DNA of 64,000 nt, taken from positions 1,054,001 through 1,118,000 of the forward strand of contig JANUWF010001468.1 of assembly GCA_026120185.1 (NCBI GenBank). Reading direction: 5' to 3'. The stretch is from Voacanga thouarsii (Eukaryota; Streptophyta; Magnoliopsida; Gentianales; Apocynaceae). Under the pieces are notes generated by a model. The model was not told where the DNA came from, searched no databases, and worked only from the letters and a program-made list of their open reading frames with translations. Every line of letters starts with the position of its first letter. Within the stretch, counting starts at the first letter, position 1. The position numbers and the translations under genes were made by a program. Positions 11,063 through 24,314 of this stretch are shown here, one piece after another.

Positions 11063-12638
11063 ATTCTTTTGTTTTTGAACTTTAAAATATATATATATAT
11101 ATATTGGATAATCTTTTGGCGGGTGGCTCTATGATCTCAATTGCCATGCCCTTCTTAATGCGTTTTGCCCTCTCATCCATTGTATTTAGGCGTACCAATT
11201 CTTGGTCCCTTTGTTTGGTCAAAAATGGTATAAAATTTTAACAAAAATGATCATTTCCTTAGTTTTAAATAAACAGCTCAATTTCTAACTATAATATTGA
11301 CAGTTCAATTTTGACGGTTAATTTTTGAAATCTATAATATTGAAACTTTTTCTTTCCTGTAAAAATTAATTCTCAATCAAGTTTTGATTAACTCTTGGCT
11401 ATCTTGAGTTCAACCAAGCAATTCAAAGAACATAACTTGAAACACATATAATTCGATATTGAGATAATAACTCCATAATTGATTATCTATATAACTTATA
11501 GTTTAAAAAGTTGAATTTCAATCCTCAAAAAAATAATTCTATTTTAGAGATGTAAAAAAAAAATTATATATGAATATTAATTGATATTTATATAAAAATA
11601 AAAAAATAATACGAGAAATTTAATACTTATCAAATATGAATATATATATATATATCTTTCTCCTCATTGTTTGTAACAATATGAATGTATCTTGAATGAG
11701 AAGCATTAGATTGTAAATAGTCTTCTTGTTCTCTTGCACAAAACGTCTGCTGAAAATTGGGCCAAAAAATGGAGGTTTTTGGGCATACACTCCTCGTCAT
11801 TCTTACGAAAATGAACCTTCCTTCTTGTTGCCAAATGCTAAGCAATTAGGTAGGAAGGTCAACAAAAGCAACTTCCGAGTCTGTTTTTCTCCAAAAAATT
11901 AGGTCAAAAAGTTCCACTTTCCGACCAAACACGTCTTTATCATCAACTAATTACCACTAAAACACCCTAATTATCACTGTTAGACATTTTATATACCCTT
12001 TTTGACAGAATCAAATTACTTTTAAAAAAAAATTACTAGACAAAATAACTGTAAAAAAAAATGAAAAAGAAAAGACCAACTGCATATATGTTGCTGCCAG
12101 GAAAGGCCCACCTTGTTTGTTTGTCTGAATCATTTCATCCACAAGCATTCTAATCTAATCCTATGGGTGACGCAGATTGACTTGGATGAAGCTGAGAGGG
12201 TTTGAAACGAGCAATTTATGAATAGGAATATGCCCACCAAATGGAAGCTTTTCTTTTCAAAGTCTCTCCCGTTTTTTCAGTTGAGGCAGAATATATAATT
12301 TAAAAATACAAAGGCCAAATTATATTTAAAAAATTATAACATTATTTTCTATCATTTTCTTTCTTATAATTTTATCCCTCCAGATTTAATAATCTTGTTT
12401 CCTCCTTACTTCTATAGAACTTTTTAGAGAGGAGAGCAAAAAATAAATATTTTTATTTTTTCTAAAGAAAATATATAAATTTTTTTTTTAAAAAAAAATT
12501 GAGAGTTCTGTCTGAAAGAGTACAGAAAATTAGGGGGTCCATTTTTGGCGCGTACGTGTGCAATTATTTCTTAGGAAAGTTCCCAGTTATTGCTACGGCT
12601 TTTCTTGCATTTGTGGCCAATAGGAAAAATGGGAGTTT
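11063..12638. other. AT-rich intergenic DNA, no gene seen
   Basis: Contains short (TA)n runs near 11083-11103 and 11640-11655. No frame or RNA gene recognised. Confidence 0.6.
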
Positions 12639-13282
12639 GGCTGCGTTTGGTTTGATTTGGTTTAGTTAGTTTTTCAAAAGTAGGTTTTTGTGAATTTTGG
12701 AAATCAATTTCCTTAAACAAAATAGTTGTTTGGTAAAATATTGAATCTGATTTCATTGGAAAAACAAGAAGGGAATTGGTTAAAATGTTTTTTGAAGACC
12801 TTTTCTTTTTCAAATTTGTTTAAAAATTTTTGTTTCTTTAATTTTTTTTTTTTCAATTTGGGAATGGTCCTGAGAAGGTTGAACTTTTTAAATTTTCAGA
12901 TTTTCTTTCTTTTTTTGTTTTTTTATCTTGAGTTAAACAATTTTGATAAATCAATAAATTTTTAGGATATAGATTTTCATTTTTGTTGTTTTACAATTAA
13001 TTTTCTGGTTTTATGGAATTAGATTCTTTTTTTCAAAATATAAAGAACATGACCAAACGCTAGAATTCGTTTTTTTTAAAAAAGATATTTTTAGGGTTTT
13101 GATCTCTGGAAAATATTTGGACTACTCTATTTTATTTTTCTTTTAAAAAAGGTTTTGGAAAATATATATATATTTTCACAGTTGTTATTTAAATTTTGAT
13201 ATTATTGGAAAGTGTGAATTTTTTTCTAGCAATTTCCGTTTAAAACATGAAAATTCTTTTTTTAAGAAATCCAAATGCAGTC
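12639..13282. mobile_element. possible MITE with TGCGTTTGG-type ends
   Basis: GGCTGCGTTTGGTTT at the left is mirrored by AAATCCAAATGCAGTC at the right (13267-13282), an imperfect terminal inverted repeat of about 15 bp. The interior of about 640 bp is T-rich and non-coding. Ends like these are common in plant hAT-type MITEs, but no matching 8-bp target duplication was seen. Confidence 0.4.
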
Positions 13283-14023
13283 TTATTGTTCATATTGTCA
13301 ATTTCACTCTAGCAGAAGACCAGCTGTTTCTGTCCTTCCAATCCGTGTTTGAAGACTCACATCAAAATGTTGCAGAAATCTCCGATGCAAAAAACAAATT
13401 TGAAGAATATAATTAGAAGCTAATTAACCAAATTATTGTTGTGGCCCAAATGCATTCAATTGTTAGCGAAGAAGAAGCAAAATATCCAGCAATTAAATTA
13501 GAGATATGTACTTTTAAAAAAAAATTTTACTAATTTTTCTGTCTCTCTCTCTTTTTTTTTTCTATATAACACTTCAGTTTTTTTAAGCCTAAGTCTGCGT
13601 ACCTTTTTCTTTGCCTTTTCCTTTTTATTAGGTCAAGGTTCTTCCTCCTTATTATTCTAGTAGAAATGATTGCAGACAAAAAATATCTATTTTGGATTGT
13701 ATTAAAAGAAAGTGTCGGTTGAAAAAGCACCATAGATGGAGGGAGAGTTTGGAAATTACTTTGAGAACTCATCTGTTAATTATATAGTGTGGAATTAGGA
13801 GACTTCATAATAGAGATTCCTAGGGTGCATATATATATAAATTAACAAGGGGTTATATATATTGTTTTACTTGAATTGAAGTTACATGTCGTTTCTTATA
13901 AAATTTTTTAAAATAAATTTTATATTTTAAAAATTTATATTAATCGTAAGGGAAGATGCATGTTTTGATATGAAATTAAGAGTCGTATATATATACGACT
14001 TTTAGACTTTCTTATATTCTACA

Positions 14024-14058
<35 letters not shown>

Positions 14059-17000
14059 TAATTTCCTTTTTGTTTTTGTGTTTGTCTTTGGAAGTGTACA
14101 TAAGATGGATATGCAAATATGATCTGTTAGTACATAGGAAACAAACAACAAAGGCAAACTAGAAGGTAACTCTTTGCATAAGCTTTAAAGTATTGTTTAA
14201 TCTCAGTTTGGCCCCTAAACTAATGTTTTGATTAATGGGAACCCCATGGATATATCATATATGCAACTCAAAAGATTCTAGCCCATGGAAATCTGTTAAA
14301 GAAGCAGACCTAAATAAAGTTAAGAGCAAGATCAAAATTTTAATTTATTTTGTACTTTCTATCTTTTTTTTTTTTTTTTACAATTTACTTTCAAAACAAA
14401 AAAATACGTTAAAATATACTTTGAAAGAATTATTGTATATATAAATATGACTTTTCTTGTTCACGTCCTATTGAAATGCTATCAATTCGAGGACTAAAAC
14501 TAAATACGCGCGATTTATACATTGAGGACTAACTTGGTTAAGACAACCCATCATCATAGGCTGAAAAAAGTTGAAGGGTGCAAAATACAAATAATTTAGA
14601 AGGAGCAGAAGCAAGAAAACTTTTGGCTGGGGACCAAATCTTAAAGACTTTAAGTCTTTGCCTTTCTAGAGAGGTTAACAATTAAATTCAAGAATAAGAC
14701 ATTCTCATATACATTCCTTCCTGGCATTGCTTTCAGAATCAAGAATTTAATGGACCTGTTTTTGCTGTCCAAAGGCAAATTTTGATTATGGTTTCCTATT
14801 CATTATTGCTCAAACAAAATCAATACAGAAAAACTCTTGACAGCTACACTCTGAGAGTTAGCTGGAACTTGTGGCTTAAGAGATACAGACATTTAAGCAC
14901 CATAGCCATCAAAGCTGTAGATAAAGCTTTCACATGCATATGCTGTGGTATTCGAGCAAACTGTGTCTTGTTTGGTATATTTCATTCAATGATTTTTTTG
15001 GGAACATTATTTGCAGATAGTGATTCGAAACCAACGAAGATAGATAGGTTTATGTCTGTCTATACCTTTGTTGCTTTCATGTCCACAAGAATTTTCAAAG
15101 GTTTGGATATGACTTGACTCATCAATGGAGTCGATCGAAAACTTATTGTAAACAGTTGGCTGCCTTTGTTTTTAGTCGGCAAGATTTGACATTGTACAAT
15201 CTTGGATGGCTGGAGGATTTGAGTGCTTCTGCATATTTGGATATACTACAAATTTATTCTTAATTCCGTGACAAATTCTGTCAGTCTTTATGGCAATTTT
15301 GATTTATAGAGTTTATTAATCTCTTTTGATTGATTGAATAAAATTTTTGGCTCTAAGAAAGGTACTATTTATTTTGATTGCTTATAATTTTAAGTTCAAG
15401 AAAAATCCGGTATTAAATATTGATATAATCTGTTACTATTAACGAAAGTAAAAAAAAAAAAAAAACTTATTTTTGAAAGCTATACATATATGCAAGACAG
15501 ATGCTTTTTACCAGTGTGGCGAGGGAATGGCAATGAACAATGCTTCATATTCTAAATATCAAATTTACTGAAAGTCTTTATCTTTTTTGCTTTCTATCTT
15601 TCATTTCACTTTCCCTTTGGAATTTGCTTCACTGGCCTTTAGTGTATAGGAAAAGCTGGAATTCTTTGTTTGTTTCATGTCTCCAAGAACCCTTTTTCTT
15701 ATTCTTGAAGTTAAAGGGATATGATATATTTAATTATGCGTCTTAGAAGCTTCAATTATCAGCTAAAGCCAAGAACTCAGTAGACAATGAAATCTTGAAT
15801 ATCAACTTTGATATAAAGGGTTTATCATTTCACTGCCAGACACAGAACTTTGCTCAGTTCTTTTTCCCCATATCTTTAAGCCCTTCATCTTCAAGGCATT
15901 TTGTCTTTAAAGTTGGCATCACAAATGCAGGATCTGCACACCTTTTAAAAGAGACATTATGGCCCAAACTCTTGTGCAATACCACCAAGTCTCATGTTCA
16001 CACACCTTTTAGTACAGTAATATTTAAGATTACAATCCTCTTTTACCTAAACAAGATCATTTCTCACAAATATGTACCGGACTTTATCTTTCTATACTAA
16101 AAAAAATCAATAAAAAGATTCATTGATATGATAATAAGAGATTTACCATTAAATTACTTTCCTGGCACAACCAATGGTCATGATTAATTGAATATAAATT
16201 GGAATCTTGCTTGCCTGTGGGAGTGTCCAGAAGGCTGGACAAAGCAACAAATACAAGCTTAGATAAAGAATGAGTATATATGTTTATGCAATGCACTAAA
16301 AAGGTGGTCCCTAAGAAGACAATCAATACACAAAAGGAACCCAGCTCATGAAACATCAACTCCCAACATATATGAGCAAAATACAAAACAGGGCTGTCAG
16401 AATTGAGAGAGGGTCAGCTCTAGCTTTTCTTGCATTAAAGCCGCGGGTATTTTCTCCGTTGTGGAACCCGTTAATTATGGGTTGCTCTCTGGCCATTCAA
16501 GTTAGGACCAATGTATTCTTGTATCTCTATGTATATATCCACTGTGAGCATCCACCATTCTTTGTTTTATTCTGCACTCTCCACATCTGCAGATATATAT
16601 TGGATTTGGACCAATTCTTGTGTCATCAATACAATCCCTCCCCCGCACCCCCACTCCCTCAACACACACACACATTCACTACTCACTCTCTCAATTCTTT
16701 CTCCACTTGTGTTAATATATATGCAACTAATTAATTATATCTCTACATGTACAATTTGTATTCAATAATAGCATAACAGTAGTATGGTATTCTAAGAGAT
16801 CCAATAGGAAAAGTTTTGATCGAAATGGTCATAAAATTTGATGGCTTAAGAATCGTTCATAGGGGCATCTTAATTTTGCATAATAAACTGATTCACTCTC
16901 GATAATTATTGATTTATCATGTACTAGTCAAATATGAGTGACTCAAATGAAAAAGTGATTTTTATAAAGTTAATTAACTACTCGTTAAATTTGTTTAATT

Positions 17001-20000
17001 AAGTTTTAATTTCTTCTTTAATTAGGATCTTTTCTTTCTCCAAAAGTCTTCTCTCCCATAGTGTCTATAAAATGATGAGTTATGAAAGGTACGTCTTTTC
17101 ATTTATCAATGACTAAACGAGGTTAATTTGACATATATCACTTGTCAAAAGCAAAAAACAGTTCATATCAATCCACAAATGAATCCTTCTTTGTCTTGAA
17201 CTGAGTGATGCATGCACAGAACAAGAAGGTGAATAAGAAAAGCTACAAGAAACAAAAAAACGTAAAGATGATTGCTTATTTGTCTGATTGCTCCTCTTAA
17301 ATAATATATACTTATTAACAAAGTTGTCGATAACACGGAAGTGTGCTGAAAATGAAAAGTAACACAAAATGAGATGAAAATTGCTTTCAGAACAATGGAT
17401 AGATGCTTTCTTTACTACGTACGTAAGCTTCATTTGACTTGAGGAAACTGGCCAAAACTCCATGTACACTATTTTGTCTTGATGTGCTGCCTATTCATTT
17501 GATTTTGATACACTACCATAACAAAGAAAAGAAAGGCCATATATAGGACCATTACAAGCGACAAGTCCCAATTATCTAATAGTATCGACAAGTCCCAATT
17601 TTCTAATAGTAGTACATGTTGGCCAATTTTTCCAACGGACAAATCTTTTATTGGCAATGTGAATTTTCAAGATTTATAAATAGATTTTTATCGTCCTCAT
17701 CGACACGATTCTAAAATTAAAAATAAAGATTAAAGATTGATCTTTAAAATTTATATGACATTCTAATATTTATCAATTAAACTTTTACTAACTAATTAAG
17801 GATTGAACATTAAAATTTTGAAATGTAATGATTTCACGAACTGAGCTACCACGTGTTAGTCTCGCATGATAAATACAATTACCAATAATACTCTTTAGAA
17901 TGAACTAGGGTAAAAAACAAAAGAGGGGGAGATATCAGTGAACAGAGACAGCCGTAAATGAGGGAGAAGAATGAGAAGAAGCAATGCATTCGTGTGGTGT
18001 CTCATGTCTGGTTCTGATATTGCTCAGACGTGTGGGGTTTAAACTCACACGAGAGGCCAGGCAGAAATGGTTGGTTGGTTGAAGGTCTTGATTTGGAGGG
18101 CCCTTTTGATCATCTACTTATCCATATCATCGACCTCATCCACGATATCTGGGAATCCAAATCAAGAAGAATTAGTCACCCTGTGGTTGCCTGGTTCTGG
18201 TTGTCACTCGTCTGCTTCTTCCACCTCTGTCTCTGTTTCGTACATTCTTTTATAAGTTGGCCGTCTTGCCACGTCCATGGTTTCCACACCATATGCCGTA
18301 TCCGAGAGGACGAAAGGTTCCTTTCTTTGCTTGCCTCCATAAGTATCAAGAATCACATCGTACGAGAAAGAATCCCTTGCTGATCTGCAAACTCACTGCT
18401 AGCTCATTTTTGCTGGACATTTGCATGCCTGCAATTCAATTTTACATTACCATCTGTGATTTAGAAAAGTATATAATTTGGAATATCAACTTAATTCGAT
18501 AATACTAGTGATTTCTACTTTCACTAGAAGAGGATATACATAAGAGTTTGATATAAATATTTTAACTGTAAATAGTCTAGTAGTCTTTTTTGATGAAATT
18601 ACTATGTTGGTAGTGAATTATGCAAGCTTTGTTAGTTTATTAATAAAATCATATTATATGAAGGGGACGGTGAGGTACATTATTTAATGCAAACTGATAA
18701 TAGAATCTAAAGATAATCCAATTTATAAATCCCTTGAACCTTAGAGGGAAGAGACATGAATAAGGAAAACTTGGAGTCTGCTGCCGCGCTACCCCCAGGA
18801 AATTCAGTTGTGAAGAAGAAGGTCAAATAGATGATAGACTTTCAATGGGATAGAAATCTTCCCTTTAAGAAAACCAACGAGGGTTAGGGAAACTTTTGCT
18901 CTCGGACATGCTGCAAGCCAAGAGAAATGCAAAGCGGAAGCCCTTCAAACATAATAGTCGAGTACTTAACTGATTTCTTAATAATTATGATTTATTATAA
19001 TTTATCACCATTAAGATAGGAGTAATGACACTTTAATAACACAAATAATAAAAAGGCATTAAATGTTCATTGACTAATAGAAGTTACTTTTATAATAAAA
19101 TATCTTTTTTACTCATATTAATTATAAAATTTTGACTATCAGATCTTAATTTTATGATCTCACGTTAATACAAATAAATAATATTTATTTGTGAAACTAT
19201 CTTTGTAATTTTAGAAAAAAAAGAATAAAAGTTATAATACTTTTATTTTTTATTAAAAGTCATAACATTTTTAATTAAAAAAACTCTCAATAGGCTCATT
19301 TTGTTTTTTGTTATTTTTTTAAGAAATACCATGGGAATTAAAACAACTTAAATCACAATGTACTCGAATGTATCCTTGTGCTAATCATTTTTTTCCCTCT
19401 TCCTTCCTTTTATCATGAGGGGAAAAAAACAATTAGCTATAATATTTTTTGAGTACGACCACATATAAAAAAAATTTCTATGAAATGTTGGATTTAATTA
19501 TAATTAGTGTTAAAAATATGGCCCCTTAAACTTTGTATAATAGACACAATTAATCTCCATATAAATAATACTCAAACATGGGTAGATGACATGAGTTGAT
19601 GGGATAATATCTAGAAAGAAAAAAAAAAAAAGAGTTGATGGAATAATAATTAATGGAGTAAAAGCTGCAGAATCAATACAAATAATTAAACTTGGGATTT
19701 TAAAGAATAAAAAAATAATTAATATAAGCAAAATAGATATTTTATTAAAAATTAAATTTTGTTAATTAATATCATTATTGACTAACGATTAATAGACCTC
19801 TGGTACTTTTTTTATAACTTATTGTACTCAAGTGCTACTATCCCTAACTTAATAGAGATAAATTATAATAAACCCTAATAATTATAGTAACTGCGACTTA
19901 TGATAGAAGAATACAGGATGTGGTATAAGATTCATGTTTATTGGTAAATGTGCAAATATTTTGTTTCCCATCTACACAAAATTGTAGAAAGGCTAATTAA

Positions 20001-20203
20001 GTGCCAAAAACTTTCAAGAAATGTGTTTTAATGCATAAAAAAAATATCAAAATTTAGTGAACAAAACATTTTATTCACAAATTAGAAATCGAATATGGAT
20101 CATTGCCTTAAAAATTTATATCTAGCATAGTATATATAAATTGTACCCTCTAGAAATATACATATATTAATGCATTTTGATTTTAAGAGATGGACTCTCT
20201 CTT
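13283..20203. other. intergenic DNA, no supported gene
   Basis: Only short unrecognised frames occur. The longest, at 16348-16734 (128 codons) and 18030-18383 (117 codons), have compositions typical of chance frames. Noted structure: a perfect 20-bp palindrome at 13981-14000, (AT)n near 14024-14060, a 27-bp tandem duplication around 17559-17612, and a tRNA-like relic at 17800-17848. The stretch 17,980-18,420 is GC-richer than its surroundings but unexplained. Confidence 0.5.
17800..17848 (-). repeat. tRNA-like relic with A-box and B-box
   Basis: On the minus strand TAGCTCAGTTCG (17848-17837) fits the pol III A-box TRGYNNARNNNG, and GTTCAATCC (17808-17800) fits the B-box GWTCRANNC. There are no matching acceptor stems and no anticodon arm, so it is not a working tRNA gene. 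A decayed tRNA or SINE fragment is likely. Confidence 0.4.
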
Positions 20204-20205
20204 CC

Positions 20206-20280
<75 letters not shown>

Positions 20281-20352
20281 TGTATGTATGTATGTATGTA
20301 TGTATGTATGTATGTATGTATGTATGTATGTATGTACGTACGTACGTACATA
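20204..20352. repeat. compound microsatellite (CTAT)n-(TATG)n-(TACG)n
   Basis: Roughly 11 units of CTAT (20206-20250) switch to about 21 units of TATG (20251-20335), then to four TACG units ending near 20350. Translation of such a run gives meaningless repeats of YLSI and YVCM; it is not coding. Confidence 0.97.
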
Positions 20353-20626
20353 CAATTATGACTATTTGACTAGGATATTTTTGCATTAACCATTGTACAT
20401 ATAGACATTGCAAGAGAATTATAACCTTGGGTGTTGCTTGGTTCTCTCTTATGTTTTGCACTCTAATTGAACAAACTTAAGATAATTAATTTTCACTCGC
20501 AAGGATGACAAAATAAAATGATTTCATGTTTTCATAGGCTTTGTTGAGATTTTTCTCAAATGTAGTTTTCTTAAAAACTCTACTAATATAATCACATTTC
20601 CTGTTTCTATGTTTTTTGCAAGAAGA

Positions 20627-21563
20627 CACTACAAGAGAAAAGCAATTGACCGTCGTTAATCAGTCGATAATCGATTTTAGCAACGGATATTGATCGTCGC
20701 TACAAATGGCATTGCAAATAGCGACGAAACTAAAATATGTCGCTATTAATGATATTTATAATTAAGTTTGTAATTATGGTCGTTGTTAAATTTAGCGACA
20801 ATCAACAAATTTTAATTTTTTAAAAAAATAATTAGCCGTCAACCCAAACTAACCCGATCCGCCAGATAATTTTATGAGATTATGTCGGGCGCGCGGGGCT
20901 CGAGCCCCGCATCCTTATTATGAGAGAGCACGTGTTTCACCACTAAACTATTGATATTCTTGTAATTTTTTATTCTTTATATTAATTATATAGTATTTTT
21001 TTATAGATTTACAAGGGATTTACAACGGATTAGCGACGGTCCAATTTTTCGTCGCTAATCCCTCGCTAATTAGGGGCAAATTAGTGACGGGTGATAATTC
21101 ATCGCTAATTACCGATGAATTAGTGACGGTATTTTTACAATTATTTGTATTAATGTGTAATTACATATGTCGTAACTAATCTCTCACTAAGTAGTGACAA
21201 ATTAGCGACGATATTTTAACAATTATTTAGTATTAATGTATAATCACACATGTCGTAGCTAATCCCTTCCTAATTAGCAAGGGATTATTGACCGTAGCTA
21301 ATCCCTCACTAATTAGCAATGGTATTTGAATAATTCTTTTAGTATCACCGTTTAATTCATATGTCGTAGCTAATTCTTCGTTGATTAGCGACAATTGAGA
21401 AACCTTACTAATTAGTGAGGGATTAGCGACAGCTAACTGACAAATCTTAAAAACATAAGTTTAAATTGAAAATTTTGTTTGCCATCACTATTCCATCACA
21501 AATTAACGACTATTAAATAACCGAAACAAATTTTCGTCGCTAATAACGATTTTTCTTGTAGTG
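20627..21563. mobile_element. non-autonomous CACTA (En/Spm) transposon
   Basis: The left end CACTACAAGAGAAA and the right end TTTTTCTTGTAGTG are the inverted CACTACAAGAAA ends typical of plant CACTA elements. The arms carry many copies, in both orientations, of a subterminal motif around GTCGCTAATTAGCGAC, the presumed transposase-binding repeats of this superfamily. The 937-bp interior encodes no transposase. The flanking triplets (AGA left, GAA right) do not match, so the target duplication has decayed or the ends are off by a base. Confidence 0.85.
20896..20950 (-). repeat. tRNA-like module inside the CACTA element
   Basis: The minus strand reads TAGTTTAGTGG (20950-20940), a perfect fit to the A-box TRGYNNARNNG, and GGCTCGAGCCC (20906-20896), a B-box with one mismatch, 33 bp apart as in tRNA genes. 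GCGGGGCTCGAGCCCCGC could form the T-arm hairpin. Acceptor stems are lacking, so it is not a functional tRNA. Confidence 0.5.
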
Positions 21564-23357
21564 GAATGAAGCATTGAATAATTGTGATTCAAGTCCCGTT
21601 TAATATACATTCTCATTGACTTCTCATGACCTAGAAAACTTATCAAATGAAATGCTAAAATGGGCCTAATATATAGTCTGCAAAATGCTGCAATGGACCA
21701 AAGGGTACGTACTCTACATTTTTCCTTTGCCTCGCTTATTGGGGTTGAACATTATTGTTCCAAACTCGAGATCCAATACTACTTTGTGTCAAAGCATTCA
21801 AGTAAGCAAAGAATAAGTATACATATATAGCTTTTTGCCCAAAGTTAAATGGTAGTGTTCAACATGATAATTAAGGCAAAGGATGGCACCAAAAGAAGTT
21901 GGCTTTTAATGATGTCTAGCTATGGTTGGGGGATAAAAAAAAAAATGCAGCATTTTTATCACTTATGATCAGCAAAGGAATGTTTTGCAGTGTTGAAAAT
22001 TGGCTTTAGCCTTATCCATCATCATTAAATTTTGATAAGTGATAGAATGGGACTAGAGAATGAATGTCATGCCAACAGTTTTTCATAATGATTTCTACCA
22101 ATAATTGGACCTCATTTTTAGAGTTACATTTAGATTCAGATCATGATTCGATATCGACTTGAATTTAAAGGACCACAACAACATCAAAGCAACTAATGCA
22201 ATTCTAAAATAATATCCCCCTAGAAAATCTAAGAGATTTGAGATGAAAAAATTATTCGCAATATATTTTTTTATATGAAGGCACGCGTGAACGTTTGAAA
22301 ATGAATGTTTGGTATATGTTCATCAAATCAAATTGGCAAGCGGTTGATGTAAGAGTGTGGATTCATGTATATTCATTCTCTTTGGAATTTTCATATACTT
22401 TTGGGGTAATGAAGCTAATAATATATAAACTCTTAAAATTAGTTATAAGGGCAAACTTCAAGATGAAAATTTTATATGTTGGGATATAAGATGCACTAAT
22501 ATTACAAATTTAACAAATTAAAAAAATTAAAAAATATAAACTTAGCATTAATTTTATCAAACGTATCATGAGGAGTAAGACAAAAGTTAGATCCCAGAAA
22601 AGTATAGACGTAGAGAGAAAGATGAAGAAACAAACTTGTCATATATTCCATACTACTTCATTTGAAACTACAAAGCACTCAATTGGGACAAGTTTGGTTG
22701 AAGACCTAATTAATTACCATATGGGATTCTTCTTAGAATTTTACTGAAGTTTTTGAATCACAATGTTATTACAATTACTGAGGTCCAAGCCAACCATATT
22801 TCATTTTTCTTTAGTGAAGAACTCCAGGGTTTGCTTAGGTCAAGACATTATGTTTGATGCAGCATATATAGACTTTTGAATTTGTGTTCTGTTGTTTCTA
22901 AGGGGATGATTTCCATTTCCCTGTTTTCATTTTCAACATCTCTTCTGCTTTTGTCCATGCCTGTCAACCTTTAATAGACTTCTCAATTCTGCAAACACAT
23001 ACTCTTCTGGTTCTATTTGAATGTAAAATTAATGTAAAATAGAATATTTAAATTCAAACAAAAAAAGTATTAGTCGTAGAATTAATATCCATTCACGGTT
23101 ATATATATTGACTACAACGTTTAGATAAGACTCTCAAATTGCTAGGACTGACCAAGAAATTAAATTATAAAATGCTTAATCGGTCATTTTGAATTGAAAT
23201 ATTGTACTCTTGTAAAATTTGAAATGGTAGAGCACAAACAAGATCTTATATAGACTCTTTTTCATAATGGTTAATAACGGAATTTTCCTTCAGCACTTCC
23301 TAAAAATACAACAATGAATACCACTTATTCTTCTTGGTCTTCAATCTTTTTGTGCTG
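21564..23357. other. intergenic DNA, no gene seen
   Basis: AT-rich, with only short chance frames (for example 22295-22489). No repeats with clear ends were recognised. Confidence 0.55.
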
Positions 23358-23393
23358 TGTTTGGTTCACAAAGGTGGAGGACGAGGGGAAAAG

Positions 23394-24314
23394 GAAAGGG
23401 AAGGAGCACATTTACTTTTATTAGAAAAAGTGTATATAATTTATTTTTATCTTATGTTATTAGAGTGAACGAGAAGTATATTTATATTATATCTTATTTA
23501 ATTTACTTTTTATTTTTTTATTGGTTATAAATTTGATATGAATGAGAAGTTACACTACTAGAAACTGGACAATCAACCACGGAAATCAGTTATGAAAATT
23601 AGCGTAGGAGATCACCTACGAATTAGCCGCAAATTTTTTTTTTTAAATTGTGAATATATTAATCAAAGATTTTCATAGCTGATTCATAGGAGATCAATCA
23701 CGAAAGGGAAGGAGCACATTTACTTTTATTAGAAAAATTAAATATAATTTATTTTTATCTTATTTTATTAGAGTGAACGAGAAGTATATTTATATTTTAT
23801 CTTATTTAATTTACTTTTTATTTTTTATTGGTTATAAATTTGATATGAATGAGAAGTTACACTACTAGAAACTGGACAATCAACCACGGAAATTAGTTAT
23901 GAAAATTAGCGTAGGAGATCACCTACGAATTAGCTGCAAATTTTTTTTTTTTAAATTGTGAATATATTAATCAAAGATTTTCATAGCTGATTCATAGGAG
24001 ATCAATCACGAAAGGGAAGAAGCACATTTACTTTTATTAGAAAAATTAAATATAATTTATTTTTATCTTATTTTATTAGAGTGAACGAGAAGTATATTTA
24101 TATTTTATCTTATTTAATTTACTTTTTATTTTTTATTGGTTATAAATTTGATATGAATGAGAAGTTACACTACTAGAAATTGGACAATCAGCCACGGAAA
24201 TCAATTATGGAAACTGGCATAGGAGATCACCTACGAATCAGCTGCAAATTTTTTTTAAAATTGTGAATATATTAATCAAAGATTTTCATGGCTGATTCAT
24301 AGGAGATCAACCAC
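23394..24314. repeat. tandem triplication of a 305-308 bp unit
   Basis: Three nearly identical head-to-tail copies lie at 23394-23701, 23702-24009 and 24010-24314. Each unit contains about 160 bp of flanking DNA, the TTA target triplet and the first 150 bp of the CACTA element, so the CACTACTAGAAA terminus occurs at 23553, 23860 and 24168. Copies differ by a few substitutions and by poly(T) length; copies 2 and 3 look more like each other than like copy 1. Confidence 0.93.

Noticed and set aside
16348..16768. 128- and 85-codon overlapping frames
   Set aside because: They run through low-complexity CA/CT-rich DNA; no domain or plausible start context.
18030..18383. 117-codon frame in a GC-richer patch, considered as a small gene
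   Set aside because: No recognised motif, no splice context, and overlapping frames of similar length on the same strand suggest chance.
20170..20461. Open frames of 60-70 codons on both strands
   Set aside because: They are translations of the tetranucleotide microsatellite and have no protein-like composition.
20896..20950. A functional tRNA gene
   Set aside because: A- and B-box matches are present, but acceptor stems do not pair and no proper anticodon arm forms; kept as a tRNA-like relic.
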